The position numbers were made by a program, and so were the translations under genes. A model generated the notes under the pieces. The model worked only from the letters and a program-made list of their open reading frames with translations. It made no database searches and was not told the origin of the DNA. Positions 27,779-36,573 of a DNA stretch of 64,000 nt are shown piece by piece. Each line of letters opens with the position of its first letter. Positions within the stretch are counted from its first letter, which is position 1. The stretch is from an uncultured Rikenellaceae bacterium (GTDB lineage: Bacteria; Bacteroidota; Bacteroidia; Bacteroidales; Rikenellaceae): contig CALUZO010000012.1 in assembly GCA_944325305.1 (NCBI GenBank), positions 17,164 to 81,163 on the forward strand. The letters are read 5' to 3'.

Positions 27779-30700
27779 GCTTTTCGTTTTTTCGAATTGA
27801 TAAGTGTGTAAACAATCGGGACGAGGAATCCGTTCAGCAATGTCGAGCTGATCAATCCGCCGAGTATTACTTTCGCCATCGGGCTTTGTATCTCGTTTCC
27901 GGGCAGGTCGCCGCCCAGAGCAAGAGGTATAAGTGCGAGAGCCGATGTAAGCGATGTCATAAGTATCGGATTGAGCCGATCGAGCGATCCTTTCACTACG
28001 CTCTCGTGCAGCCCCAGCCCTTCAGCCCGCAGATGTCCGTAATGCGACACGAGCAGTATACCGTTACGCACCGCTATCCCGAGCAGCGAGATGAAACCTA
28101 TAATGGCGGGAATGCTCACGATTCCCGAAGTGAGCCAGATGCTCACGACCCCACCGATAAGCGCAAGCGGAAGATTTATCATTATCATAGCCGACAAAGA
28201 AACCTTCTTGAACTCCATGAAGAGAAACATGAAGATCACGATAAGCGCAGCGAGCGATGTGAACAACAATATTCTCGAAGCGGTCTGCTGGCTTTCGAAC
28301 TGTCCTCCGTACTCGATCCAGTAGCCTTCGGGGAGGACGATATTTTCGGCCACACGGTCCTGGATCTGTCTCACCGCGCCACCGAGGTCTCCGCCCGTCA
28401 CATTAGCCGACACCACTATTTTGCGTCTGACATTCTCGCGATTGATCGTATTGGGACCTGTCGTCGAACGGATATCCGCCACATAGCTCAACGGAACCTT
28501 AACTCCATCCGCCCCATCTATAAGCAGGTTACCTATGCTTTCGATACTCTTACCGTCACTGTCGTCCATCTTGACCGTCACGTCGAAATAGCTCGCCCCG
28601 TCGTAAACCTGCGAGACGACACGCCCGGCAAGCGCCACCTCGACGAATTCCGAGAACTCGGTCATCGTTATTCCATAGCGCGCCAAAAAGTCCCGGCGCG
28701 GAACAATCTGTAATTGGGAGCGTTCTATCTGCTGCTCTACATTCACATCAGCCAGGTTCTCTATATCCTCTATTTCGGACTTGATCCGGTTGCCTATTGC
28801 AAACATCCGGTTCAGGTCGTCACCGAACAGCTTAATTGCGATATTGGCCTTCGTTCCGGAGAGCATTGCATCTATACGGTGTGAAATAGGTTGGCCTATC
28901 TCGACGCTCAGGCCTTTGAGTTGCTCGAGACGGTTGCGGACATCGGCAAGAAACTCGTCGCGAGAACGATCTGTCAACTGGAAAGGAACCTCTATTTCCG
29001 AAGCGTTCACACCGAGAGCATGCTCATCGAGTTCGGCACGTCCGGTCTTGCGGGCGACCGTAAGGACCTCTGGCACCTCAAGAAGTATCTCCTCGACCGT
29101 GCGGCCCATTTTATCCGACTCCTCGAGAGATATACCGGGCAAGGTAGCGATGTTAATGGTCAGCGATCCTTCGTTGAAAGATGGCAGAAAGCTGCTACCG
29201 AGTCCGAAGAATATCGCAACAGCACCGATAAACAAGACCACGGTTATTCCGACAACAACTTTTTTCCACCGCAAGGCCCATTCGAGCGCGCGTCTGTAGA
29301 TCTTCTTCAAAAAAGCAGACACAGGCGGTTCCTTTTCTGAGCGTTTCTGAGCCTTCTCGCCCGTAAGCATAAAGCTGCACATAACCGGAGTGAGGGTCAT
29401 CGCCACGACAAGCGAACAGAACAACGACACGACAAACGATATTCCGAGCGGTATAAGCATACGCCCCTCCATACCCCCGAGAAAGAATAACGGTACAAAT
29501 GCAACCATAGTAATGATAGTCGCATTGACTATCGACATACGTATCTCGGTCGAAGCGTTGTATATCACTGTCAGGCTCTTTTCCCGTCTACCTTCGGGAC
29601 GGAGACGGTTCTCCCTCAACCGTTTGAAAACGTTCTCCACGTCGATGATGGCATCGTCCACCAACGATCCGATGGCAATGGCGATTCCGCCGAGGCTCAT
29701 GGTATTGATTGTCTGGCCCAAAGCCTCCAACACGATGATGGCCATAAGCACCGATAGCGGAAGAGCCGTAAGCGAGATGACCGTCACGCGCCAGTTCATC
29801 AGGAACAAAAACAGTATTATTACCACGAACAATGCCCCCTCGAACAAAGCATGCTGCACGTTGTTTATGGAGGATTCTATGAAACGCGACTGACGGAAAA
29901 TATCGGTCGAAACCGTTATGTCATCCGGCAGCGAATGTTTCAACTCTTCGACCGTACGGTCCAGGTTTTCGGTGAGTTCGAGCGTACTCGTAGCCGGTTG
30001 CTTGGTGACTGTAACGAGTACGGAAGGCTTTCCCCGCACCGATGCAAGACCTAACTGAGGAGACTTGTCACCTATCCTCACATCGGCTACATCCTCAAGG
30101 CGTACAGGCATGCCATTCGACATCTTTACGAGCGACTTCCCCAATGTTTCTGCATCCGTTGTCGAAAGCATCCCTATGATGATGTATTCATTGCCATATT
30201 CATAAAGTACGCCGCCCGTGGAATTGCGACTCATATCGGCGGTCGCGGCCAGCACTTCGTTCAGTGTAACCCCGAAGTCTTTCATTTTCGTGGGCGAGAG
30301 CAATATCTGATACTCCTTTATTTCGCCTCCTATAACGGCCACCTGCGCCACTCCTCCGGTCGAAAGCAGGCGCGGACGTATTGTCCAGTCCGCTATCGTA
30401 CGCAGGTCCTGCAACGATGTCTCGTCAGAGGTCAGACCGATTATCATTACCTCGCCGAGTATCGAAGATTGAGGCCCGATGGTAGGCGTACCGACATTAG
30501 GGGGTAAAGCCTCGCCTATGGTTGCGAGTTTTTCCGTTACTATCTGACGTGCAATGTAAATATCGGTATCCCAATCGAACTCGACCCAGACCACCGAGAA
30601 TCCCGTGGTCGATGACGAACGCACGCGACGGACACCAGTAGCTCCGTTCAAGGCGGTTTCTACGGCGAATGTCACCACCTTCTCGACCTCTTCCGGAGCC

Positions 30701-30867
30701 ATACCCTGCGCCTCGGTCATAACTACCACCGTCGGAGCGTTCAGATCGGGAAACACGTCCACCTCCATCTGTCGGGCCATATAGATGCCCGTTCCGGCGA
30801 GCAGACCCGCCAGTATCACTACCAACACCCTGTTGTGCAGTGAGAATTTTATGATCCTGTTAAGCAT
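27775..30867 (-). CDS. CusA/CzcA-family heavy-metal efflux RND pump
   Basis: The 1030-residue inner-membrane proton antiporter has twelve TM segments in the standard 1+5, 1+5 pattern, with two large periplasmic loops. The start MLNRIIKFSLHNRVLVVI and the TM4 segment GSLVDDAIIDVENVFKRL identify the heavy-metal (HME) branch rather than the multidrug HAE1 branch. The VDD pair is the proton relay. The metal cannot be read safely from sequence; Cu+/Ag+ or Zn/Co/Cd are the family options. It lies 34 nt downstream of the adaptor gene, and its end overlaps the outer-membrane factor. Confidence 0.95.
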   Translation of the reverse strand: MLNRIIKFSLHNRVLVVILAGLLAGTGIYMARQMEVDVFPDLNAPTVVVMTEAQGMAPEEVEKVVTFAVETALNGATGVRRVRSSSTTGFSVVWVEFDWDTDIYIARQIVTEKLATIGEALPPNVGTPTIGPQSSILGEVMIIGLTSDETSLQDLRTIADWTIRPRLLSTGGVAQVAVIGGEIKEYQILLSPTKMKDFGVTLNEVLAATADMSRNSTGGVLYEYGNEYIIIGMLSTTDAETLGKSLVKMSNGMPVRLEDVADVRIGDKSPQLGLASVRGKPSVLVTVTKQPATSTLELTENLDRTVEELKHSLPDDITVSTDIFRQSRFIESSINNVQHALFEGALFVVIILFLFLMNWRVTVISLTALPLSVLMAIIVLEALGQTINTMSLGGIAIAIGSLVDDAIIDVENVFKRLRENRLRPEGRREKSLTVIYNASTEIRMSIVNATIITMVAFVPLFFLGGMEGRMLIPLGISFVVSLFCSLVVAMTLTPVMCSFMLTGEKAQKRSEKEPPVSAFLKKIYRRALEWALRWKKVVVGITVVLFIGAVAIFFGLGSSFLPSFNEGSLTINIATLPGISLEESDKMGRTVEEILLEVPEVLTVARKTGRAELDEHALGVNASEIEVPFQLTDRSRDEFLADVRNRLEQLKGLSVEIGQPISHRIDAMLSGTKANIAIKLFGDDLNRMFAIGNRIKSEIEDIENLADVNVEQQIERSQLQIVPRRDFLARYGITMTEFSEFVEVALAGRVVSQVYDGASYFDVTVKMDDSDGKSIESIGNLLIDGADGVKVPLSYVADIRSTTGPNTINRENVRRKIVVSANVTGGDLGGAVRQIQDRVAENIVLPEGYWIEYGGQFESQQTASRILLFTSLAALIVIFMFLFMEFKKVSLSAMIMINLPLALIGGVVSIWLTSGIVSIPAIIGFISLLGIAVRNGILLVSHYGHLRAEGLGLHESVVKGSLDRLNPILMTSLTSALALIPLALGGDLPGNEIQSPMAKVILGGLISSTLLNGFLVPIVYTLINSKKRKA

Positions 30868-30901
30868 TTCTCACAGAATTTACCGTCATACTTAACCGTG
30901 A

Positions 30902-32209
30902 TCAGTGTTCGTGTCCATGCGGTATGGCACCCGATGCCGATGCCATCTTGAGGTTCACGGCTCCGCGTGTCACCACCCTTTCGCCCGGTTCCAGTCCGGA
31001 GAGTATCCTGACGCGCAAACCGTCGTCGGCACCCGGTTCGACCTCACGACGCTGATAACACTCTTCATCCAACTGTACATATACGTAATAAAGTCCCTGC
31101 TGTTCGGATATTGCGGTTATCGGGACCGAGAGAATGTTATCCTGTTCGGCTCCGACAAGACGTACATCGGCATAAGAGCCCGGCATGATCTTACCGTTGT
31201 TATCGAACTCGAATGTTATCGGTATGAGCGGCGTTTTGGGATCGACCGTGCGGCTGACAGAAAGCAGTTTGCCGCCCAGTTCGTCCAATACCCATACCTT
31301 GTCCGAATAAGGCAGTATGAAATTAGCGCTACGAAGGTTCGACAGGCGGTCCATATAGCGTTGCGACACTTCGGCTTTCAATATCAACCTGCGGTTCTGC
31401 GACACGGTGGCGAGCAACTGTCCTGTTTCGACATAATCCCCCTCGCTGACTGCCACAGAAGTCACATAACCGGACATTGGGGTCTTCACGCCAGCTCCTT
31501 TTGCCGATGCGCTTCCGGCAAGTGCCTCGTAAGCGACTTTGGCATCTTCGTAGGTCGCTTTAAGGGCGTCATATTCGCTTTGCGATACGATCTTGTCCTC
31601 CAGCAGTTTTTCGGCACGTTCGAGATCGGCCTTAGCCTTTCGGTATGCCGTAGCGTCACGAGCGAGCGCATCGCCCGCTACAATATTTTGCGAAGATATG
31701 TGAAACAGCGTATTCCCGGCTCCGACTTTTTTACCATCGGCAATCTGCCTGTCTGCAAACGACACGATACCCGCTACCGGAGCTATCAACGTTACTTCAT
31801 CGCCTGGAGCGGCAAGCACCTGTCCACTCGCAGGAATAACCTCGACAAAACGTCCCGGATTTATTATTTGTACTTCAAAATCAGTCCTCGCCGCCTGAGC
31901 TGATGTAAAAACTATTTCATTCGGATTATTTGAGATAGTCGAACCTTTTTCCGAGTCGTGAGAGTGAACACCACCAGCTTCTGCATACTGAGCATCATCC
32001 GGGTGGTCATGTTCATCGTATCCACTATGGGTTTCATATCCATCGGGGCAGGCATCTTCATTTTCATGTGCCCTGTTTTCAATCTCATGGTCATGCGGTG
32101 CCGAGACCTCTTTCACATCCACATGTTGAGTTCCGGCATTTTCATTTCTATTTCCACCGCATGCGGTCATGACGGCTAAAGCCGTGATGACATACAATAT
32201 ATTTTTCAT
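30902..32209 (-). CDS. Histidine-rich RND periplasmic adaptor lipoprotein (CusB/CzcB family)
   Basis: The 435-residue membrane-fusion protein has lipobox VMTAC (C17). A His/Asp/Glu-rich segment of about 70 residues follows (HDHEIENRAHENED, HSGYDEHDHPDD, HSHDSEKG), with a second His tail at the end (PHGHEH). In between are the barrel-sandwich/lipoyl halves, a coiled-coil hairpin (RKAKADLERAEKLLEDKIVSQ) and a beta barrel. The His-rich parts would bind periplasmic metal before delivery to the pump. It is the second gene of the operon, after the DUF6769-like gene. Confidence 0.93.
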   Translation of the reverse strand: MKNILYVITALAVMTACGGNRNENAGTQHVDVKEVSAPHDHEIENRAHENEDACPDGYETHSGYDEHDHPDDAQYAEAGGVHSHDSEKGSTISNNPNEIVFTSAQAARTDFEVQIINPGRFVEVIPASGQVLAAPGDEVTLIAPVAGIVSFADRQIADGKKVGAGNTLFHISSQNIVAGDALARDATAYRKAKADLERAEKLLEDKIVSQSEYDALKATYEDAKVAYEALAGSASAKGAGVKTPMSGYVTSVAVSEGDYVETGQLLATVSQNRRLILKAEVSQRYMDRLSNLRSANFILPYSDKVWVLDELGGKLLSVSRTVDPKTPLIPITFEFDNNGKIMPGSYADVRLVGAEQDNILSVPITAISEQQGLYYVYVQLDEECYQRREVEPGADDGLRVRILSGLEPGERVVTRGAVNLKMASASGAIPHGHEH

Positions 32210-32278
32210 TATTAATCAATTACGGTTAACACTTTACCTCCGGCACAAAATCTCCGGAGTTTCGAACAAGGAGTCGTA

Positions 32279-32755
32279 TTAAACCGTAAAAGAAGGCGCA
32301 CGAGGTGGCAATGCAATCGCCACATAAGCGGTATGCACTGACGGCACGCCAGTATTCAACCGCACGCTTATATTAAGAATATTATCGAGATAACAATGTC
32401 CGCACCGATCCTCCTCAGCTCCGACGAGAAAAGCGGAATAAAACAATATATCTCTGTCTGTCAGCAAATTAGGGCGGACATCCTCACGATCTACCTTGAG
32501 CATGTCGATTTTATCCATCGAACATTTGCCCTCTTTTGCCCCATGCGAATGTCTGGTTGCATTGCTGTTATCCGCATCAGTATAAGCATCGCCATCTGCT
32601 GTTTCATTGCATTCAGCCATTATACAGTGCATTATATTGATACAGGGGATCTCATTATCGCCATGATGATGATGTGGGACCAAAGCCAAAATATGCATGG
32701 CCATACATATTCCCATCAAAACCCTAAATATCTTTTTATTGACAAATCCTGACAT
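32279..32755 (-). CDS. DUF6769-like histidine- and cysteine-rich exported protein
   Basis: This is a protein of about 158 residues at the head of the metal-efflux operon. An N-terminal hydrophobic helix (IFRVLMGICMAMHILALVP) leads straight into HHHHGDNEIPCINIMHC. Further Cys/His pairs follow (MAECNET, RHSHGAKEGKCS, RCGHCYLD), and the end is LPPRAPSFTV. The layout resembles the DUF6769 family found next to CusBA operons in Bacteroidetes. A metal-binding or sensing role in the envelope is inference. Start choice is uncertain: two adjacent ATG codons at 32755 and 32758 follow a promoter box, whereas the longer frame to 32896 adds a non-homologous leader. Confidence 0.72.
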   Translation of the reverse strand: MSGFVNKKIFRVLMGICMAMHILALVPHHHHGDNEIPCINIMHCIMAECNETADGDAYTDADNSNATRHSHGAKEGKCSMDKIDMLKVDREDVRPNLLTDRDILFYSAFLVGAEEDRCGHCYLDNILNISVRLNTGVPSVHTAYVAIALPPRAPSFTV

Positions 32756-32817
32756 CATCGCGAATATGGAGAATCTCAAGGTTCGTTTAAATTCTTCTTG
32801 CAGATCCGAACATTTTG

Positions 32818-32901
32818 CAAATGTAGTGAAAGGCGAGAGCAACCGCAGAAAGCCTCCGCTTTCGGAGATTGCCGAGCCGCCTCCTGTATTCTGCAAATAT
32901 A
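32818..32901 (-). promoter_or_regulatory. Two candidate -7 boxes for the metal-efflux operon
   Basis: The minus strand reads TACATTTG at 32818-32825 and TATATTTG at 32894-32901, both exact TAnnTTTG matches. The nearer would give a leader of about 55 nt. A small stem (CTCCG/CGGAG) lies between them near 32853-32869. No metalloregulator gene is nearby. Confidence 0.5.
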
Positions 32902-33095
32902 AGGAAAAAGGCGAGAATATACCTGCGGATTATCGTTTGTTTATAACATTGTAATGGAAGCGGTGAGGCGAACGTCGAGCTCCACTCGAAAGTTTGTCCG
33001 AGACACAGTATGATTCGGACATATCAAACCAAGTCAATTCAACACCATATCATACCTAATTGCCATTCACATGCCTACACACGTCACTGGCTGTA

Positions 33096-33130
33096 AAACA
33101 AGATACGGAAAGCAAAATGCTTTCCGTATC
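33096..33130 (-). terminator. Terminator of the CoA-transferase gene
   Basis: A perfect 13-bp stem pairs GATACGGAAAGCA (33102-33114) with TGCTTTCCGTATC (33118-33130) over an AAA loop. It is followed on the minus strand by TTGTTTT. Confidence 0.88.
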
Positions 33131-33150
33131 TACATACCCACTCTTTTTAT

Positions 33151-34473
33151 TTAGGCTTGTGGTGCCGTCTTGAGAATATAGGCGTAATGCGATCCGTAAC
33201 GTTCGAAAGCTGCTTTTTCGAGCTCTTCGCGGTGGTCCGGATGCGCTATGCTTGTAAGAAGTCTTGCCCTCTCCTGCAATGTACGGCCGTAAAGATTTAC
33301 AGCTCCATATTCTGTTACGATCCAATGAGCGTGGAAACGCGATGTTACGACGCCGGCACCAGGATTGAGCACGTCGCAGATCTTGCTTATCCCTTTGGCC
33401 GTTACAGAAGGCATGGCTATTATTGCCTTACCTCCTTTCGAGCGCGTAGCTCCGTAAACAAAGTCGATCTGACCTCCTACGCCCGAGAAGAATTTACGTC
33501 CGATGGAGTCTGCACATACCTGTCCTGTAAGGTCGATCTGTATTGCCGAGTTGATTGCCGTCATCATAGGATTCTGCGCTATCACGAACGGGTCGTTGGT
33601 ATACCCGACATCTTTCATCAGAACCTCAGGGTTATTGTGTATGAAATCGTATACTTTCTGCGAACCCAACAGGAATGTCGATACCATCTTGCCCTTGTCG
33701 ATGGTTTTGTTCTCACCGTTGATTACGCCTTTTTCCACAAGCGGCAATACTCCGTCGGCAAACATTTCGGTATGGATACCGAGATTCTTGTGGTTGCCGA
33801 GCTGCGAGAGTACGGCATTCGGAATTGCACCGATACCCATTTGCAAGGTAGCGCCGTCGTCGATAAGGGCGGCACAGTTGCGTCCGATCTGGAACTCTAT
33901 TTCGCCCGGTGTGGCAAGATGGCCTTCGATAAGCGGGTGATCGTTCTCAACGAATATATCTATATAAGATAACGGTATCATTGCATCGCCGAATGCACGC
34001 GGCACATATTTATTGATAACCGCTATAACATAGTCGGCGCATTCCACAGCAGCCAGAGTAGCATCCACCGAAGTTCCGAGCGACACGTAACCGTGTTCGT
34101 CGGGCGGACAAACCTGGATCATCGCCACATTACATGGCAATACGCCCGAACGATACAACCTCTGTGTTTCGCCAAGAAAGATCGGAATGTAGTCTGCAAA
34201 ACCAGCCTGCACGTCTTTGCGTACATTCGAACCGACAAAAAAAGCGTCATGCTGGAAGATCCCTTCGAACTTTGCATCCGTATACGGAGCCGGCCCTTCA
34301 GTGTGGAGGTGGTGTATGTGTACATTCTTGAGTTCACCGTTCTCTCCTCTCTTGCACATTGCATTAATAAGGCATTGTGGCGCACTGGCGACACTGCTCA
34401 AGTGTACGTGGTCGCCCGACTTTATCACTTTGACAGCCTCATCGGCAGAAACGAATTTGATTGTGTGGTTCAT
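33151..34473 (-). CDS. Acetyl-CoA hydrolase/transferase-family CoA-transferase
   Basis: The 440-residue protein has two CoA-transferase folds. The catalytic glutamate is E236 in GIHTEMFADG. The C-terminal part carries the oxyanion and CoA-binding motif SGVGGQIDFVYGATRSKGGK, and the protein ends in the AAFERYG-type motif. Relatives include 4-hydroxybutyrate CoA-transferase and succinyl-CoA:acetate or propionyl-CoA:succinate CoA-transferases, and sequence alone does not choose among them. Divergent placement with korA-korB suggests exchange of CoA between acetate, propionate or succinate in anaerobic energy metabolism. Confidence 0.9.
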   Translation of the reverse strand: MNHTIKFVSADEAVKVIKSGDHVHLSSVASAPQCLINAMCKRGENGELKNVHIHHLHTEGPAPYTDAKFEGIFQHDAFFVGSNVRKDVQAGFADYIPIFLGETQRLYRSGVLPCNVAMIQVCPPDEHGYVSLGTSVDATLAAVECADYVIAVINKYVPRAFGDAMIPLSYIDIFVENDHPLIEGHLATPGEIEFQIGRNCAALIDDGATLQMGIGAIPNAVLSQLGNHKNLGIHTEMFADGVLPLVEKGVINGENKTIDKGKMVSTFLLGSQKVYDFIHNNPEVLMKDVGYTNDPFVIAQNPMMTAINSAIQIDLTGQVCADSIGRKFFSGVGGQIDFVYGATRSKGGKAIIAMPSVTAKGISKICDVLNPGAGVVTSRFHAHWIVTEYGAVNLYGRTLQERARLLTSIAHPDHREELEKAAFERYGSHYAYILKTAPQA

Positions 34474-34520
34474 CGCTGTTTATTATTGTGTTTGGATTAT
34501 TCTGATGACAAATCAAGTTC

Positions 34521-34528
34521 CAAAAATA
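34521..34528 (-). promoter_or_regulatory. Bacteroidetes -7 promoter box for the CoA-transferase gene
   Basis: The minus strand reads TATTTTTG, 47 nt upstream of the ATG at 34473. Confidence 0.6.
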
Positions 34529-34623
34529 TGAATAATTTTCCATCGTTCAAACTTCTCAGATTAAGTTAGCGTTAAACGACCCAAAATCTCGCATTTCCCA
34601 GACTACAAATGAATAAAATATAG

Positions 34624-34658
34624 TATATTTGCAATCTCAACCCCCCTTTAAAAGGGGG
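34624..34658 (+). promoter_or_regulatory. korA promoter box and 5'-end hairpin
   Basis: The -7 box TATATTTG occupies 34624-34631. Immediately downstream, at about the expected transcript start, CCCCC (34642-34646) and GGGGG (34654-34658) enclose TTTAAAA. The whole is close to a perfect dyad (CCCCCTTT/AAAGGGGG). A GC-clamped hairpin at the mRNA 5' end may protect the korAB message or act in control. Confidence 0.6.
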
Positions 34659-34723
34659 TATCGAACAGAAAAGTGAGGAATCGTAATAGCTTCCTCGAGA
34701 AACAGACTAATCTTAACTTTATT

Positions 34724-36571
34724 ATGGATCAATCCAACAAAGTAGAACTTGAAGACGTGGTTATCCGGTTCTCGGGTGACTCCGGCGACGGTATGCAGCT
34801 TACGGGGACTCTATTCTCAGACGCTTCGGCGTTCATTGGCAACGGGATCTCCACTTTCCCGGATTATCCTTCCGAGATCCGCGCCCCACAGGGCACCGTA
34901 GCCGGTGTGTCTGGTTTCCAGGTACATTTCGGAAGTGCCAAGATGAACACTCCAGGCGACTATTGCGACGTATTGGTTGCCATGAATCCAGCAGCGCTCA
35001 AAGCCAACGCATGTTGGCTCAAGAAATCGGCAACAATAATCATCGACGCCGACACATACGATGAAAAATCGATTCTCAAAGCGGGATTCAACACCCCGGA
35101 TCCATTTACAGAACTCGGACTGCAGGATTACAACATAATACGCGCCCCAATCACCTCAATGACAAAGGACGCTCTCGCCGACGTAGAACTCGATCTCAAA
35201 TCGAAACTGAAATGCAAGAACATGTTTACGCTCGGTATATGTTTCTGCCTGTTCAGCAGGCCGTTAGAGCATACTGAAAAATATATCGACGACAAGTTCC
35301 TGAAAAAGAACCCAGAAGTGGCCAAAGCCAACAAACTCGCTCTCAAGGCCGGTTTCAACTATGCGTCGAACACCCACGCGTTCGCAAACACATACGAAAT
35401 AGCTCCGGCAAACCTCGCCAAAGGTCGCTACCGTAACATCAGCGGTAACCAGGCTGTGGCATGGGGATTCCTGGCAGCTTCGGAAAAGAGCGGGCGCCCG
35501 CTCTTCTGCGGTTCGTACCCGATCACCCCGGCAACCGTCATTCTCGAAGAACTCGCAAAACGCAAGGACCTCGGAGTCAAGACATTCCAGGCAGAAGACG
35601 AAATCGCCGGCATCTGTACCGCCATCGGCGCGTCATATGCAGGTAACTTTGCCGTAACGACAACCTCTGGTCCTGGGCTTTCGCTTAAATCGGAAGCATT
35701 GGGTCTCGCAGTAATCACCGAACTCCCGATCGTAATCGTCAACGTACAGCGCGGCGGCCCCTCGACAGGCCTCCCCACAAAAACGGAACAAGCCGACCTG
35801 CTCCAGGCTCTTTGGGGCCGTAACGGCGAATGCCCACTGATCGTCATGGCCGCCAGCACACCATCCGATTGTTTCGACTACGCATTCATGGCAGGAAAAC
35901 TCGCCATGGAACACATGACACCGGTATTGCTTCTCTCCGACGGGTACCTCGCCAACGGAAGCGAACCGTGGAAAATACCTTCGATGAAGGACTATCCCAG
36001 CATCAATCCTCCGATCGTGACCAAAACGGAAGACGGCGGTCCTTTCATGCCCTACAAACGTAACGAAAACCTGGTACGCGGATGGGCACACCCCGGCACT
36101 CCGGGAATGGAACACCGTATTGGAGGTCTTGAAAAACACTTCCTCAAAGGATCCGTATCGCACGACCCGGCAAACCACCAGCGCATGACAAACCTGCGTG
36201 CCGCAAAGGTCGCCAAAGTGCAGGACTTCCTGCCCGACCAGACTGTCATAGGCGACGAAAACGGCGATCTGCTCGTCGTAGGTTGGGGCGGCACCAAAGG
36301 ACATCTGCTCACGGCAGTAAAGGCCTTGCGCGCCGAAGGCAAAAAGGTATCGCTGTGCCAATTCAACTATATCAATCCGCTCCCGAAGAACGTCAGAGAC
36401 ATTTTCAAGAACTTCAAAAAGATAGTTGTATGCGAGCTGAACATGGGTCAGTTTGCCAACTACCTGAGAATGAACTTCCAGGAATTCGAATTCCTGCAGT
36501 TCAACAAGGTTCAGGGACAGCCCTTCACGGTAGTGGAACTCAAAGACAAGTTTAACGAATTATTGGGATAA
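34724..36571 (+). CDS. korA: 2-oxoglutarate/2-oxoacid:ferredoxin oxidoreductase, fused gamma-alpha subunit
   Basis: The 615-residue protein fuses the gamma domain (1-190, with RFSGDSGDGMQLTG) to the alpha subunit (about 205-615, with GSYPITPAT and NVQRGGPSTGLPTKTEQADL). With KorB it oxidatively decarboxylates a 2-oxoacid to acyl-CoA and reduces ferredoxin, or runs in reverse as a carboxylase. The 2-oxoglutarate assignment follows the usual annotation of this fused type in Bacteroidetes, but other 2-oxoacids are possible. The start is ATG 34724 (MDQSNKVELEDVV). korB begins 2 nt after its stop. Confidence 0.92.
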   Translation: MDQSNKVELEDVVIRFSGDSGDGMQLTGTLFSDASAFIGNGISTFPDYPSEIRAPQGTVAGVSGFQVHFGSAKMNTPGDYCDVLVAMNPAALKANACWLKKSATIIIDADTYDEKSILKAGFNTPDPFTELGLQDYNIIRAPITSMTKDALADVELDLKSKLKCKNMFTLGICFCLFSRPLEHTEKYIDDKFLKKNPEVAKANKLALKAGFNYASNTHAFANTYEIAPANLAKGRYRNISGNQAVAWGFLAASEKSGRPLFCGSYPITPATVILEELAKRKDLGVKTFQAEDEIAGICTAIGASYAGNFAVTTTSGPGLSLKSEALGLAVITELPIVIVNVQRGGPSTGLPTKTEQADLLQALWGRNGECPLIVMAASTPSDCFDYAFMAGKLAMEHMTPVLLLSDGYLANGSEPWKIPSMKDYPSINPPIVTKTEDGGPFMPYKRNENLVRGWAHPGTPGMEHRIGGLEKHFLKGSVSHDPANHQRMTNLRAAKVAKVQDFLPDQTVIGDENGDLLVVGWGGTKGHLLTAVKALRAEGKKVSLCQFNYINPLPKNVRDIFKNFKKIVVCELNMGQFANYLRMNFQEFEFLQFNKVQGQPFTVVELKDKFNELLG

Positions 36572-36573
36572 CC

